Below are positions 1 to 8,372 of a stretch of 64,000 nt of DNA, in pieces. Under the pieces are notes generated by a model. That model made no database searches and was not told where the DNA came from. It was given only the letters and a program-made list of their open reading frames with translations. The stretch is from Candidatus Paracaedibacteraceae bacterium (GTDB lineage: Bacteria; Pseudomonadota; Alphaproteobacteria; Paracaedibacterales; Paracaedibacteraceae). Every line of letters begins with the position of its first letter. Position 1 is the stretch's first letter. A program made the translations under genes and the position numbers. Location: positions 139,501 through 203,500 of the forward strand of contig JAHBYH010000003.1 in assembly GCA_019636055.1 (NCBI GenBank), read 5' to 3'.

Positions 1-453
1 GCAAGACTGATGATGGAAGTAACAGATGCTGTTGTTTCAGTCTGGGGAGCCGGGCGTGTTGGAATGCACTTGGCACCACGTGGAGATTCTCATAGTATGG
101 GAGACTCGGATCTTGCCGGGACATTTGGTTATGTGGCTCAGGAATTAGGTAAGCGTGGTCTTGCTTTTATTTGTGCTCGTGAGTATGTTGCTGAAAATAG
201 TCTAAGTCCTATGATGAAAGAAAAATTTGGCGGTGTTTATATTGCCAATGAAGGGATGACATCTGATCTGGGCGAGATGTTATTATTGGATGGTAAAGCA
301 GATGCGATTGCCTTTGGTAAAAGTTATATTGCTAATCCGGATCTTGTCGACCGTATTAAAGGTGGTGCTATCCTAAACGAGCCGAATTCTAAGACTTTTT
401 ATGGTTCGGGATCAGAAGGGTATACGGACTATCCATTCCTAGAGGATATTTAA
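1..453 (+). CDS. NADH:flavin oxidoreductase / Old Yellow Enzyme family, C-terminal part
   Basis: The reading frame is open from the first base of the window, so the N-terminal half of this gene lies outside. The visible 150 residues match the C-terminal half of the TIM barrel of Old Yellow Enzymes, which are FMN-dependent ene-reductases using NAD(P)H. Typical features are the VSVWGAGRVGMHLAP segment, the FGGVYIANEGMT strand and the DAIAFGKSYIANPDLVDRI segment, where the family binds the FMN phosphate and ends its last barrel helices. The substrate cannot be deduced. An AT-rich gap follows before the next gene on the same strand. The family call is confident; the specific member (NemA-like or other) is not. 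Confidence 0.85.
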   Translation, partial: ARLMMEVTDAVVSVWGAGRVGMHLAPRGDSHSMGDSDLAGTFGYVAQELGKRGLAFICAREYVAENSLSPMMKEKFGGVYIANEGMTSDLGEMLLLDGKADAIAFGKSYIANPDLVDRIKGGAILNEPNSKTFYGSGSEGYTDYPFLEDI

Positions 454-570
454 TATAATCAACGTATTAGCTTTATTTGTAATTTTTTTATAAAAAACTA
501 GAATTATATTTGATTTTTGAGGGGGAAAGGACCATATCATTATTGTGTATAATTTTTAGGATTTAAAAAA

Positions 571-1779
571 ATGCGTATTTCAACTCTATCACTTTTATTA
601 GGGCTTTCTATTTCTTCTGTGTATTCATCTGATGATCCGTTGCGTGATCAGGATTGGGATGCTATCTTTGTTGAGCAAGCACGAGACTTACCTCAGCAGC
701 ATACTACCCCTGTTAATGAAACTGGGGCGCCTTGGGGTGATTTTTCTCTTGGTGGAAAACAATATAAGGTTCAGAATGTCTCAGGAAGCAATATGGCTTG
801 TTTCTTTAACTCAATGGGGTTGAATGCAGCTGAACAAGCAAAGTTGTTGCGTGAAAAGAAAAATAGTTCTCTTGTTCGTTGGATGGTTGGGAACGACATT
901 CTTTCTGCAACGCATAACCCGGAACAACTATCTGCTACAGTAAGAAAAGCAATTGGTTATGATGAGTATATACAAGCTAGACAAAAGATAGATGATCTCG
1001 AAGAAGAGAGAAATCGTATCTTAAAAGAGAATGGCGGAAAGACGGAAGATTTGCCTCCAGATTTACAAAAGGCGGAATTACAAAGAAAAGAAAATGCAAT
1101 ATGGGAAGCTTTCAGACAACGGTGCATGTCAAGCGCTGCATTTTTGGCTTATGTTAATACCTATATAGATAATAATGAAATGATGGCGTTTGCACCAGAT
1201 GGTGGTGTTAATCACGATGATATAGGCCAAAACTTCACAGCAATCGATGCAATTGCGTATCTGAATAATATTGGCGTGCAAATCTATACATGGGCTGACC
1301 GTAAAAAACCATTAGTAGATGGTAATATTCATCTTTCTCACCAATATATTCCAGATGGGGCAACGAGAATAGCACGTTTATATTATAACCCATATCACTT
1401 TCAAGCATTTGTTCCTGTTGTTGATGAACAAGAAGAACTTCGCAAACAGCAAGAAGCAGAGCGTCAAGCTAAAGCTCAAGAAGAACTTCGCAAACAGCAA
1501 GAAGCAGAGCGTCAAGCTAAAGCTCAAGAAGAACTTCGCAAACAGCAAGAAGCAGAGCGTCAAGCTAAAGCTCAAGAAGAACTTCGTAAACAGCAAGAAC
1601 TAGAGCGTCAAGCTAAAGCTCAAGAAGAACTTCGTAAACAGCAAGGATCAGGGCAATCTCAGGTTCAGCAACAGGGATCAAGAGAACTTGAATCTTTAAG
1701 CCAACCTCAAGTTGGGGATGTGCGTATCAATAATACTAAAAGAGAGCGATGGAATGGCTCGCGTTGGGTTCGTATGTAA
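571..1779 (+). CDS. Exported OTU-like cysteine protease with C-terminal 16-residue repeats
   Basis: This 402-residue protein starts with a Sec signal peptide of about 20 residues. Residues 60-285 resemble an OTU (ovarian tumour) deubiquitinase fold. Cys77 lies in SGSNMACFFNSMGLN, matching the catalytic-Cys helix of OTU enzymes, and His276 lies in RLYYNPYHFQAF, matching the C-terminal catalytic-His strand. Between them, TAIDAIAYLNNIGVQIYTW looks like the helix and strand that precede the His. Residues 287-358 are four and a half copies of a charged 16-residue unit, predicted as a long helix or coiled coil. OTU proteins cleave ubiquitin chains and are mostly eukaryotic, viral or effectors of intracellular bacteria, so a host-directed role is inferred. 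The key Asp usually just before the Cys is not obvious, so activity is unproven. Confidence 0.6.
   Translation: MRISTLSLLLGLSISSVYSSDDPLRDQDWDAIFVEQARDLPQQHTTPVNETGAPWGDFSLGGKQYKVQNVSGSNMACFFNSMGLNAAEQAKLLREKKNSSLVRWMVGNDILSATHNPEQLSATVRKAIGYDEYIQARQKIDDLEEERNRILKENGGKTEDLPPDLQKAELQRKENAIWEAFRQRCMSSAAFLAYVNTYIDNNEMMAFAPDGGVNHDDIGQNFTAIDAIAYLNNIGVQIYTWADRKKPLVDGNIHLSHQYIPDGATRIARLYYNPYHFQAFVPVVDEQEELRKQQEAERQAKAQEELRKQQEAERQAKAQEELRKQQEAERQAKAQEELRKQQELERQAKAQEELRKQQGSGQSQVQQQGSRELESLSQPQVGDVRINNTKRERWNGSRWVRM
1429..1644 (+). repeat. In-frame 48-bp tandem repeat, 4.5 copies
   Basis: Four 48-bp units (starting at 1429, 1477, 1525 and 1573) and a half unit encode QEELRKQQEAERQAKA. The first three are nearly identical and the fourth has Leu for one Ala. 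Near-identity at DNA level points to recent expansion. The repeat lies inside the OTU-like gene and keeps its frame. Confidence 0.95.
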
Positions 1780-1798
1780 CTCTTAGAATCCATCCTAC

Positions 1799-1834
1799 AA
1801 TAAAGCCACGTATTCACGTGGCTTTATTGTCTTT
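1799..1834 (+). terminator. Rho-independent terminator after the OTU-like gene
   Basis: A perfect 13-bp stem (1799-1811 with 1816-1828) closes a 4-base loop and is followed by a T-rich stretch. It sits 20 bases past the stop codon of the OTU-like gene. Confidence 0.85.
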
Positions 1835-1942
1835 TCAGGTCGTATCACATCGTCGCTCACGTGTTAAGTACTGATTTCGTTCCTTATTCCTTGTAGGAAA
1901 ATCAATGAGAACAATTATATTTATGTTCCAATAAATAAAAAA

Positions 1943-2989
1943 TCAATGATAGTTTTTTTCTGAAAAAAATTCTTTGAAACGATTGCCTATTGTCATCATA
2001 CTGTATCCCTGGACTAAATTTAGACCATTGTGTTGCATTTTCCTGATCTGGTCGTCTGAACAATCACTTATTTGACCGATAGCTTGGGCTAGACTTTCTG
2101 GATTGTTTACCTCACACAATAGGGCAGCTTCTTGCCCCTCTAGAATTTCAGCGAGTCCTTTTGCACGGGTAGAGATAAGGGGACAGCCATAAGCGAGGGT
2201 ATCCAAAGCAATAATGCCAAAAGGTTCTTCGCGGGAGGGAACGCAAAAAACGTTCAGTTGATCATAAAAGGCGCGTTTGTCGTGTACCCATCCTACAAAC
2301 TCAATGATGTCGTCAAGGCCCAGTTTTTGAGTCAATGCTTTTAGATGCGCTTCTTCGGGGCCTGAGCCCCCAATGATCACTTTAAGCTTGATTTTGTTTT
2401 TCAAAAAACCAATCGCTTGGATAAAATCTTCAAAGCCTTTTTTCTTTACGAACCGCCCCATGGCTCCAATAATCAAGGTCTCCGTTTTTGGTTTGAGCTT
2501 AACAGGATTAACGTTTGTCAGATCAATCATATTAGGCAAATGAAACGCCTTATTTTTGGGGAATCCTGCGGGGGTCAGATGATCATCGATCATATGCTGA
2601 GATACTGCAAGAATAGCATCAGCCTTGATGAGATGTTTAACGCTATAGTTATGACAAAAACCAATGATCCGACCGGATACAAGTCCAAATCTTCGTAAGG
2701 TTAGCATCATCTTAAGGGGGCGATTGCCGTGACATAAAATAATGTCAGGTTTATATTGCGTGACTGTTTTTCTGAGCATACAAAGCCCAATAGGATCCCA
2801 GTCAGCAAACTGCTTTATTCGTTTTTGTGCAATTGTATCTGGTAGGGATAGGGGGGATTTCAGATCAAGGACGGCCATCTGATCATAGTCTGTATGTTTG
2901 CCAATCATGGTCGCAATGTTGATAAAGGCTTGTTCAATACCGCCTCTGCCACGACTTAGCATAATATTCAGAATTTTAGGATTAGTCAT
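1943..2989 (-). CDS. Glycosyltransferase family 4 (GT-B fold)
   Basis: This is a 348-residue GT-B glycosyltransferase. The N-terminal Rossmann half opens with ILNIMLSRGRGGIEQAF, whose Gly-rich loop is typical of GT4 enzymes. The C-terminal half has the IGAMGRFVKKKGFEDFI strand and the nucleotide-sugar site FCVPSREEPFGIIALD, where the usual E-x7-E is E-x7-D. Such enzymes transfer a sugar from a nucleotide donor to a lipid or polysaccharide acceptor at the inner membrane. The donor and acceptor are unknown, though an LPS-core or envelope role is likely. The frame stays open upstream into the tRNA-His gene, so I place the start at the internal ATG at 2989, just before MTNPKILNIM. No strong ribosome binding site is visible. 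Confidence 0.8.
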   Translation of the reverse strand: MTNPKILNIMLSRGRGGIEQAFINIATMIGKHTDYDQMAVLDLKSPLSLPDTIAQKRIKQFADWDPIGLCMLRKTVTQYKPDIILCHGNRPLKMMLTLRRFGLVSGRIIGFCHNYSVKHLIKADAILAVSQHMIDDHLTPAGFPKNKAFHLPNMIDLTNVNPVKLKPKTETLIIGAMGRFVKKKGFEDFIQAIGFLKNKIKLKVIIGGSGPEEAHLKALTQKLGLDDIIEFVGWVHDKRAFYDQLNVFCVPSREEPFGIIALDTLAYGCPLISTRAKGLAEILEGQEAALLCEVNNPESLAQAIGQISDCSDDQIRKMQHNGLNLVQGYSMMTIGNRFKEFFSEKNYH

Positions 2990-3010
2990 TGATGTAATCT
3001 TTGAAATGAA

Positions 3011-3088
3011 TGGGGCGAGAAACCGGGATCGAACCGGCGACCTCAAGAGCCACAATCTTGCGCTCTAACCAACTGAGCTATTCCCGCC
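3011..3088 (-). tRNA. tRNA-His (GTG anticodon)
   Basis: Read on the minus strand, the sequence folds into a cloverleaf whose anticodon stem CAAGA/TCTTG encloses TTGTGGC, giving anticodon GTG. Counting back from the conserved T8-A9-G10, the gene encodes an extra 5' G (G-1) opposite C73, and CCA is encoded at 3011-3013. It lies 21 bases upstream of the glycosyltransferase on the same strand. Confidence 0.96.
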
Positions 3089-3267
3089 ACATGTCATTAT
3101 TAATAACGTGTATTGCCCAGATCGTCAACTGGTTTTTGAAAATTATGATGGGAGGTTTTGCCTGATCAGGTTCTATTATGTTTTAGTTTGATCGTTAATG
3201 ATAAAAGCAGTTTCTGAATAGGTCAATCTCTGCTATAGTCAAGGAAAACGGGCAATGGAGGAATCCT

Positions 3268-4488
3268 ATGGGATTCAAGTCACTATTCGATAGTCAGGAA
3301 CTGAACGAGTCGGAATCTCGCCACAGTTTATGGGCGGTTTCATGGATGAGTTTTTTCTGGAGTACTTCATCCCTAATGGTATTTTCGTTGTTGCCAATTT
3401 TTATTGTAGATGTGTTAGGCGCATCACGTGCAAAACTTGGGATGATCGAAGGTGTTGCGATTTCTTTAGCTTTTTTCTCTAAAGTGTTTTCTGGCGTAAC
3501 CAGTGATATTTTTAAGTCACGAAAACCGTTAATTGCTTTGGGATCTTGCCTTTCCATCTTGGTTAAATTTATCTTTGCTGCGGCGTCAAGTGTTACTTGG
3601 GTCTTTGCTGCCCGGTCAATTGACCGATTATCTAAAGGGATCCGATCATCACCCACGGATGCTTTAATTGCCGACATATCTCAAAATCTGCATCGTGGTC
3701 AAAGTTATGGTTTGCGCCAAGCACTTTATACGTGTGGTGCTGTATTCGGATCAATTATTGCAGCTGTCCTTGTTTCTGTGACAGATTATGATTACCGATT
3801 AATCTTTACATTATCAGCAATTCCTGCCTTAATTGCATTCGTTTTATTGCTTATCTTTGTAAAGCAACCAAATATTTCTCATGAACTACCCAAGCGGTCA
3901 ATGAGATGGCAGTTTTCAGATATCAAATATTTGCCATCCAGTTTCTGGTCTTTGTTGATTGTTGCTTTTGTTTTGATGCTGGCTCGTTTTAGTGAGGCTT
4001 TTATTAATATCCGTGCCAAGGATGTGGGCTGGCCAGTTGAATTTCTGCCCCTGCTTATTGTGGGGATGGATTTAGTACATGCAGGTGTTGTTTATCCAAT
4101 TGGAAAAATGGCCAATCGACACAATCTAAATAACTTATTATTTCGGGGAATCTTAGTTTTAGTGGCGACTAATGTTGTATTCCTTATGACGCATGATATT
4201 GTTGGGGTTGCTATTGCGGCGATGTTGGCTGGATTGCACATGGGGATGACTCAAGGTATTTTGTCAACGCTTGTTGCTGAGTCAACTCCGGCTGAACTTC
4301 GAGGGACAGCCTTTGCAATCTATTATTTTTCGTCGGGTATTGCTGTTCTGATTGGAAATTCTTTGGCCGGGCATTTGTCGGATATTATTGGATCGACAGG
4401 GTGTTTTATGGGGGGGCTTTGCTTTACCCTTATTGCGAGCGGAATGTTGTTTTTACGGATGACTCGATACAAATCAGCGGTTGCTTGA
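3268..4488 (+). CDS. Major facilitator superfamily transporter
   Basis: This 406-residue protein has about 12 hydrophobic segments in two halves separated by a charged stretch near residue 210, the usual MFS layout. The motif RSIDRLSKGIRSSPTDALIAD near residue 115 is the MFS cytoplasmic and TM4 signature. The C-terminal half contains STLVAESTPAELRGTAFAIYY, the pattern of a sugar or drug efflux-type permease. A good GGAGGA ribosome binding site lies 6 bases before the ATG. The gene stands alone between tRNA-His and rpsU. In an intracellular bacterium it may exchange metabolites with the host, but nothing in the sequence names the substrate. Confidence 0.85.
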   Translation: MGFKSLFDSQELNESESRHSLWAVSWMSFFWSTSSLMVFSLLPIFIVDVLGASRAKLGMIEGVAISLAFFSKVFSGVTSDIFKSRKPLIALGSCLSILVKFIFAAASSVTWVFAARSIDRLSKGIRSSPTDALIADISQNLHRGQSYGLRQALYTCGAVFGSIIAAVLVSVTDYDYRLIFTLSAIPALIAFVLLLIFVKQPNISHELPKRSMRWQFSDIKYLPSSFWSLLIVAFVLMLARFSEAFINIRAKDVGWPVEFLPLLIVGMDLVHAGVVYPIGKMANRHNLNNLLFRGILVLVATNVVFLMTHDIVGVAIAAMLAGLHMGMTQGILSTLVAESTPAELRGTAFAIYYFSSGIAVLIGNSLAGHLSDIIGSTGCFMGGLCFTLIASGMLFLRMTRYKSAVA

Positions 4489-4600
4489 GTCTTATTTCTT
4501 ATGAACTTATACAGCGTCAGGCTTGAAAAAAAGATAAATGATCTATATATTTAAAAGGCAAGTATATTGCAAAATCTAAAATAGAAAGGGGTTGATTTTA

Positions 4601-4804
4601 GTGGAAGTTACAGTTCGTGATAATAACGTGGATCAAGCTTTGCGTGTTCTTAAAAAGAAAATGCAACGTGAAGGCATCTATCGTGAAATGAAGATGCGTC
4701 GTCACTTTGAAAAGCCATCCATTAAAAAAGCACGTGAGAAAGCTGAAGCTGTCCGCCGTTTCCGTAAATTAATGCGTAAACGTTTGGAACGCGAAGGCTA
4801 TTAA
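4601..4804 (+). CDS. rpsU: Ribosomal protein S21 (bS21)
   Basis: This is the small, highly basic 30S protein S21, which helps initiation near the anti-Shine-Dalgarno end of 16S rRNA. The sequence from [20 protein letters not shown] through [18 protein letters not shown] is diagnostic. An in-frame TTG occurs at 4592, but the AAAGGGG ribosome binding site at 4585-4591 abuts it. That site is properly spaced from the GTG at 4601, which also gives the usual short N-terminus (MEVTVRDNN), so I take GTG as the start (67 residues). A strong terminator follows. Confidence 0.96.
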   Translation: MEVTVRDNNVDQALRVLKKKMQREGIYREMKMRRHFEKPSIKKAREKAEAVRRFRKLMRKRLEREGY

Positions 4805-4830
4805 TTCTCAAGCTTTCAATAGAATGACCG

Positions 4831-4862
4831 ACAAGGCCCCCAATTGGGGGCCTTGTTTTTTA
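4831..4862 (+). terminator. Terminator of rpsU
   Basis: A GC-rich 11-bp perfect stem (4831-4841 with 4846-4856) with an AATT loop is followed by a run of T. It lies 26 bases after the rpsU stop. Confidence 0.93.
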
Positions 4863-5064
4863 TTTTCTTAAGTCTAGGTAATGAAATAATATATGGTAAA
4901 CATCTCATTATTAAACAGGGCCCATTGATAAAGAAAATAGCGAGAAATTTTGCAACTACTTTTTTTCCTCTAATTTGCAAGCTTCTGATCTACTTGATCG
5001 TGAAGAGATTATTGTCTTTGGAAATATGCTTGAGTGAAATAACAATTCTAAATTAACCTCAGTT

Positions 5065-5120
5065 CGACATAAAAAGCCGAGAATGACGGACTTTAGTCCT
5101 ATGCAGATTTTTTTATGTCG
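5065..5120. repeat. Inverted repeat in a gene-free stretch
   Basis: The roughly 330 bases between the rpsU terminator and the next gene hold no credible gene. Within them, the 11-base arms CGACATAAAAA (5065-5075) and TTTTTATGTCG (5110-5120) are exact inverted repeats. They flank an inner hairpin, GGACT/AGTCC (5088-5099). The structure lies downstream of the 780-residue gene on the minus strand and could end its transcript. It also has the look of a small palindromic element. Confidence 0.5.
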
Positions 5121-5191
5121 GATTTATGTTAAATTATCTTAGCTATGAAGATTTGTTGAGAGTTAAAATTACTTTACAAGGTGCTCTTGGA

Positions 5192-7534
5192 TTAAAATTT
5201 AAATTGTTTCTTCTGGTATTCTTTAATCAATGAGCTGTATGTCCATACGGCGTTATCTTTGAATGAGGTTGATCTATAAAATTGAGCAAGCTCATTTCTG
5301 TTTCTATCAATATAGGTTTTTTGTTCAGAATCTGTAACCATGTTTAAGCGCAGGTTATTAAAGCGGTCTGCTACAAGAACCATATCCGATAGATTGAGTT
5401 GGTTAAGGTCTCGGCCGTCAAAGACATAGGGATTTTTTCTAACTATCTCTTGATAAAAATGAGCCAGCATATAGGCTTCCATCCCATATTGAGCAAATGT
5501 ATCAATTAACTTATCTTGACTGTCTTGATTTCGTTTTAGATAAGACTGATATCGTTCAAAAAGGTTCTGTGCTTCTGTTTTTATTAAACTCTCATTTCTT
5601 CTTGGAACGGTTAAGGAAATCGTTGGTTTTTCATTGGTTGATATAATTTGATCCAGAGTCTTTACATACTGATCGTAGGGCAGGGACTGTGCTAAACTCT
5701 CAAGATCCTCTGCGCAGGTTATCACCTGTTTAGCTTTATCTATTTTAGAAAGCACATCGCGGGCTTCTTCGAGATATTCTCGAGATAATGTTGCGATTTC
5801 TGTTTCGGTTGTTTCCCTGTTTTCTGATGCTAAATCTAATTGTGCTTGATGAATCGCATAGGACGGATATTGCGTTAGTTGATTAAGCTTGCTTTGATAT
5901 TTGTCTGGAAGTTTAGGAGGGTTCTTTTGGTAACCCCTAATATAGGATAGGAATTGAGATAGATATGAATTTGATTGGTGAAAAAGATCCAAATTTTGTT
6001 GATGTTGGTCTAAAGCAACAGCAAAGCGATAAAACTCAAGTCGCATCTGTGTTTCAGAAGGAAGCGTTGATTTTTGTTTGGTGAGTGTATTGATGAAATC
6101 GAGTTCATCGATATTGTTCATGTCAAGAGGGACTTTTGGCAAATTTTTGGACAGGAGAACCGATACCGGTTTTTTTAAGAAATGCGCTAAATCTTTGAGG
6201 AAAGAACCGATTACTTTTTCTGATTTAAGCTTGTCTTTTAAGTCATAATCATCAGAAAACAGATAAATTTCAAGTGCTGATGGCTTTGGATTTAAGTGGT
6301 ATAGAGCATACTCTTCAGCAGTTAATGGCAAGATGCTATTGGTATAGTTATTGGCAAACAGCTTTATTTGTTGGGCTATTATTTTGTCTAACTCAGTATT
6401 AGCTTTTGATAGCCCATTTGGAATAGCTGAATATAACAACCCACTTGTGAGCCAATAGGTTCCCCCAGCAATCATAGCGCCACCGACAAAGGGAATAGGG
6501 CACATCATATTGCCTGCGTAATATCCTGCACCTGTTGTTAGTAACCGAATTCCATTTGCCTTATTGTTGATCGAATGTGCGGCTGCTACAAAGATCGGTG
6601 TGCTGATCTTGGGCGCAGCTAACTTGGCAAACCCTTGAATGGTTCTGTTGATGGCGACTCGGATGTGGTGATTAACACGTGGTTTTAAGTATTTCCAAAC
6701 ATTTTTAAATGCCTTTTCTTTTTTCTTGCTAGATAGTGTTTTTAGTTTATTTCGACTGAATAATAGGTAGTGATCTAACGGTGTGCCAGAAAGGCCGATA
6801 ATCCACAAGGTTTCTGCATTTTTAAACGTTTCTGGTGTGATATCTCCTGTTATTTTGTGAATTAGTTTTGCTGATTGTTGTGCAAAATATTTGTCTAGTT
6901 TTGCTAAGATATACTTGCTAACTTTTTCGTGTTTAGCGAGTGATAAAAGGGTTGGCTTTAATGTGAAATCATCGGGTAAAATGGCATGGATGAATGTTGA
7001 TGCTAAGGCAACAGAAACTTTGTAGTGTGTTTCAATTTGTTGACGTTCAGCAACATAGACTTCTCTTTTCTTGCCAAAATTACCCGTTTCTAACAGGGAC
7101 TGGTAGACCGCCTGTCTCATAATAGGGAAAATCTTTTGGATAATTAAGAACTGGCGTTGTTCCGGTGTTGTTGTATCAATATTGGATGTCAGAGCATGCG
7201 CCATGATATCAGGAAGCTGAGTATGGAGTAGCGCAAGGATGCTTTCTTGGTTCAGTGTATTGAATTCCCCTCTAAGGGCTTGATTGAATAATGAACGTGA
7301 GGCTGTCATGTAACGACTGAGACCGTCCGCTGTACCTTGTATAAAATTTTGGGCAATTATTTCTGGTGACGAGTCGGATGCTAGCGTTGGAGGTAAGTTC
7401 TTTGTCAGAAAAGCGTCGCTGGGTGTTAACGTTAAGTGGATGGTTGTTTCAGAAGAGTCTGAAGCGCTGCATATTGATGAAAAGTGCATCAGCAATATTA
7501 AAACTCTTTTTTTATATCCAAGATATTTAAGCAT
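5192..7534 (-). CDS. Large exported protein of unknown function (780 residues)
   Basis: I do not recognise this protein. It begins with a signal peptide (KKRVLILLMHFSSICSAS) and continues as a mostly helical, Lys/Leu/Gln-rich protein. Near residues 320-385 there is a hydrophobic, Gly/Ala-rich stretch (STPIFVAAAHSI, then AGYYAGNMMCPIPFVGGAMI and WLTSGLLYSAI) that could form two membrane helices. The rest, especially residues 480-780, looks soluble and alpha-helical. The start ATG follows a G-rich ribosome binding site. The gene is monocistronic. With many other exported ORFans in this window, it is a candidate host-interaction protein, but no catalytic motif is seen. Confidence 0.75.
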   Translation of the reverse strand: MLKYLGYKKRVLILLMHFSSICSASDSSETTIHLTLTPSDAFLTKNLPPTLASDSSPEIIAQNFIQGTADGLSRYMTASRSLFNQALRGEFNTLNQESILALLHTQLPDIMAHALTSNIDTTTPEQRQFLIIQKIFPIMRQAVYQSLLETGNFGKKREVYVAERQQIETHYKVSVALASTFIHAILPDDFTLKPTLLSLAKHEKVSKYILAKLDKYFAQQSAKLIHKITGDITPETFKNAETLWIIGLSGTPLDHYLLFSRNKLKTLSSKKKEKAFKNVWKYLKPRVNHHIRVAINRTIQGFAKLAAPKISTPIFVAAAHSINNKANGIRLLTTGAGYYAGNMMCPIPFVGGAMIAGGTYWLTSGLLYSAIPNGLSKANTELDKIIAQQIKLFANNYTNSILPLTAEEYALYHLNPKPSALEIYLFSDDYDLKDKLKSEKVIGSFLKDLAHFLKKPVSVLLSKNLPKVPLDMNNIDELDFINTLTKQKSTLPSETQMRLEFYRFAVALDQHQQNLDLFHQSNSYLSQFLSYIRGYQKNPPKLPDKYQSKLNQLTQYPSYAIHQAQLDLASENRETTETEIATLSREYLEEARDVLSKIDKAKQVITCAEDLESLAQSLPYDQYVKTLDQIISTNEKPTISLTVPRRNESLIKTEAQNLFERYQSYLKRNQDSQDKLIDTFAQYGMEAYMLAHFYQEIVRKNPYVFDGRDLNQLNLSDMVLVADRFNNLRLNMVTDSEQKTYIDRNRNELAQFYRSTSFKDNAVWTYSSLIKEYQKKQFKF

Positions 7535-7604
7535 ATTACCCCCGTTTCTATGGGGTATATATTGATGGGAAGATCTTAATTTTTAGTTAAGTCAGATAAA
7601 CATT

Positions 7605-8372
7605 CTATTTAGATCCGATGATAATCTTCATCCCATCAAATCCAGGAGCAATATGTTCCGGACATCTCTTTAGGGCGGTATCATAATCCATATGTTGATT
7701 CATGTGGGTAAATACAGCGCGCTTTGGCTTAATGATCTTGAGTATAGCCATGGCTTCATCAAATTTCACGTGGGTTTTATGATCATCAAACATTAAACAA
7801 TCGATGATAATGGTATCAAGATTGTGCAGTTTTTCGAGTTCTTGCGATTCAATCCGCTTAAAATCGGTGCAATAAGCAAAATCATTAATGCGAAACCCCC
7901 AAGATGTCATAACCGTGTGGTCAAGTTTGATCGGCAGGATATCAACGCCTAGCACCTTAAAGGGCTCATTAGTGAATATATTGGGCGTAATAAATGTCTG
8001 GTAGGGGCCACTCGGTGCTTTGAAAGCATAACCAAAGGCCTGCTTTAGGTAGCCTAGAGTTACAGCATCTGCATAGATTGGTATGGGGCTACCTTGTTTA
8101 AAGTGAAAATGCCGTAAATCATCCATGCCAAAGATATGATCGGCATGGGAATGGGTATACAGAACAGCGTCGATTTTAGAGATTGAATTTGCTAGCAGTT
8201 GCTGGCGGAAATCAGTCCCTGTGTCAACGACGAAGCTTAATCCATTAATATCAATATGAATGCTTGCACGGGTGCGACGATTTTTAGGGTTGTTTGGATC
8301 GCATTGGCCCCAGTCGCCCGTTGCTAAGGGAACACCACCTGACGAGCCTGATCCAAGAATAGTAACGATCAT
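7605..8372 (-). CDS. MBL-fold metallo-hydrolase, PhnP/RNase Z-like
   Basis: This 255-residue metallo-beta-lactamase-fold hydrolase carries the metal motif HSHADH at residues 74-79. It also has later ligands in KLDHTVMTSWGFRI, CTDFK, DCLMFDDHKTH and FTHMNQHMDY. The N-terminus ILGSGSSGGVPLATGDWGQC resembles PhnP-type cyclic phosphodiesterases and the conserved alphaproteobacterial protein found beside TatD. It probably cleaves a phosphodiester bond using two divalent metal ions. Its ATG overlaps the tatD stop codon as ATGA, so the two are probably translationally coupled. The true substrate is unknown. Confidence 0.85.
   Translation of the reverse strand: MIVTILGSGSSGGVPLATGDWGQCDPNNPKNRRTRASIHIDINGLSFVVDTGTDFRQQLLANSISKIDAVLYTHSHADHIFGMDDLRHFHFKQGSPIPIYADAVTLGYLKQAFGYAFKAPSGPYQTFITPNIFTNEPFKVLGVDILPIKLDHTVMTSWGFRINDFAYCTDFKRIESQELEKLHNLDTIIIDCLMFDDHKTHVKFDEAMAILKIIKPKRAVFTHMNQHMDYDTALKRCPEHIAPGFDGMKIIIGSK

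Noticed and set aside
1378..1596. Minus-strand frame with repeated Phe/Leu-rich segments
   Set aside because: It is the antisense of the 48-bp coding repeat of the OTU-like gene; the repetition is inherited.
1429..1644. CRISPR-like tandem array
   Set aside because: Units are contiguous, without spacers, and encode an in-frame charged helix.
2990..3055. Extended N-terminus of the glycosyltransferase
   Set aside because: It would run into the tRNA-His gene; the internal ATG at 2989 fits the family.
4844..5056. 70-residue hydrophobic frame after rpsU
   Set aside because: It begins inside the rpsU terminator, has no ribosome binding site and has random AT-rich composition.
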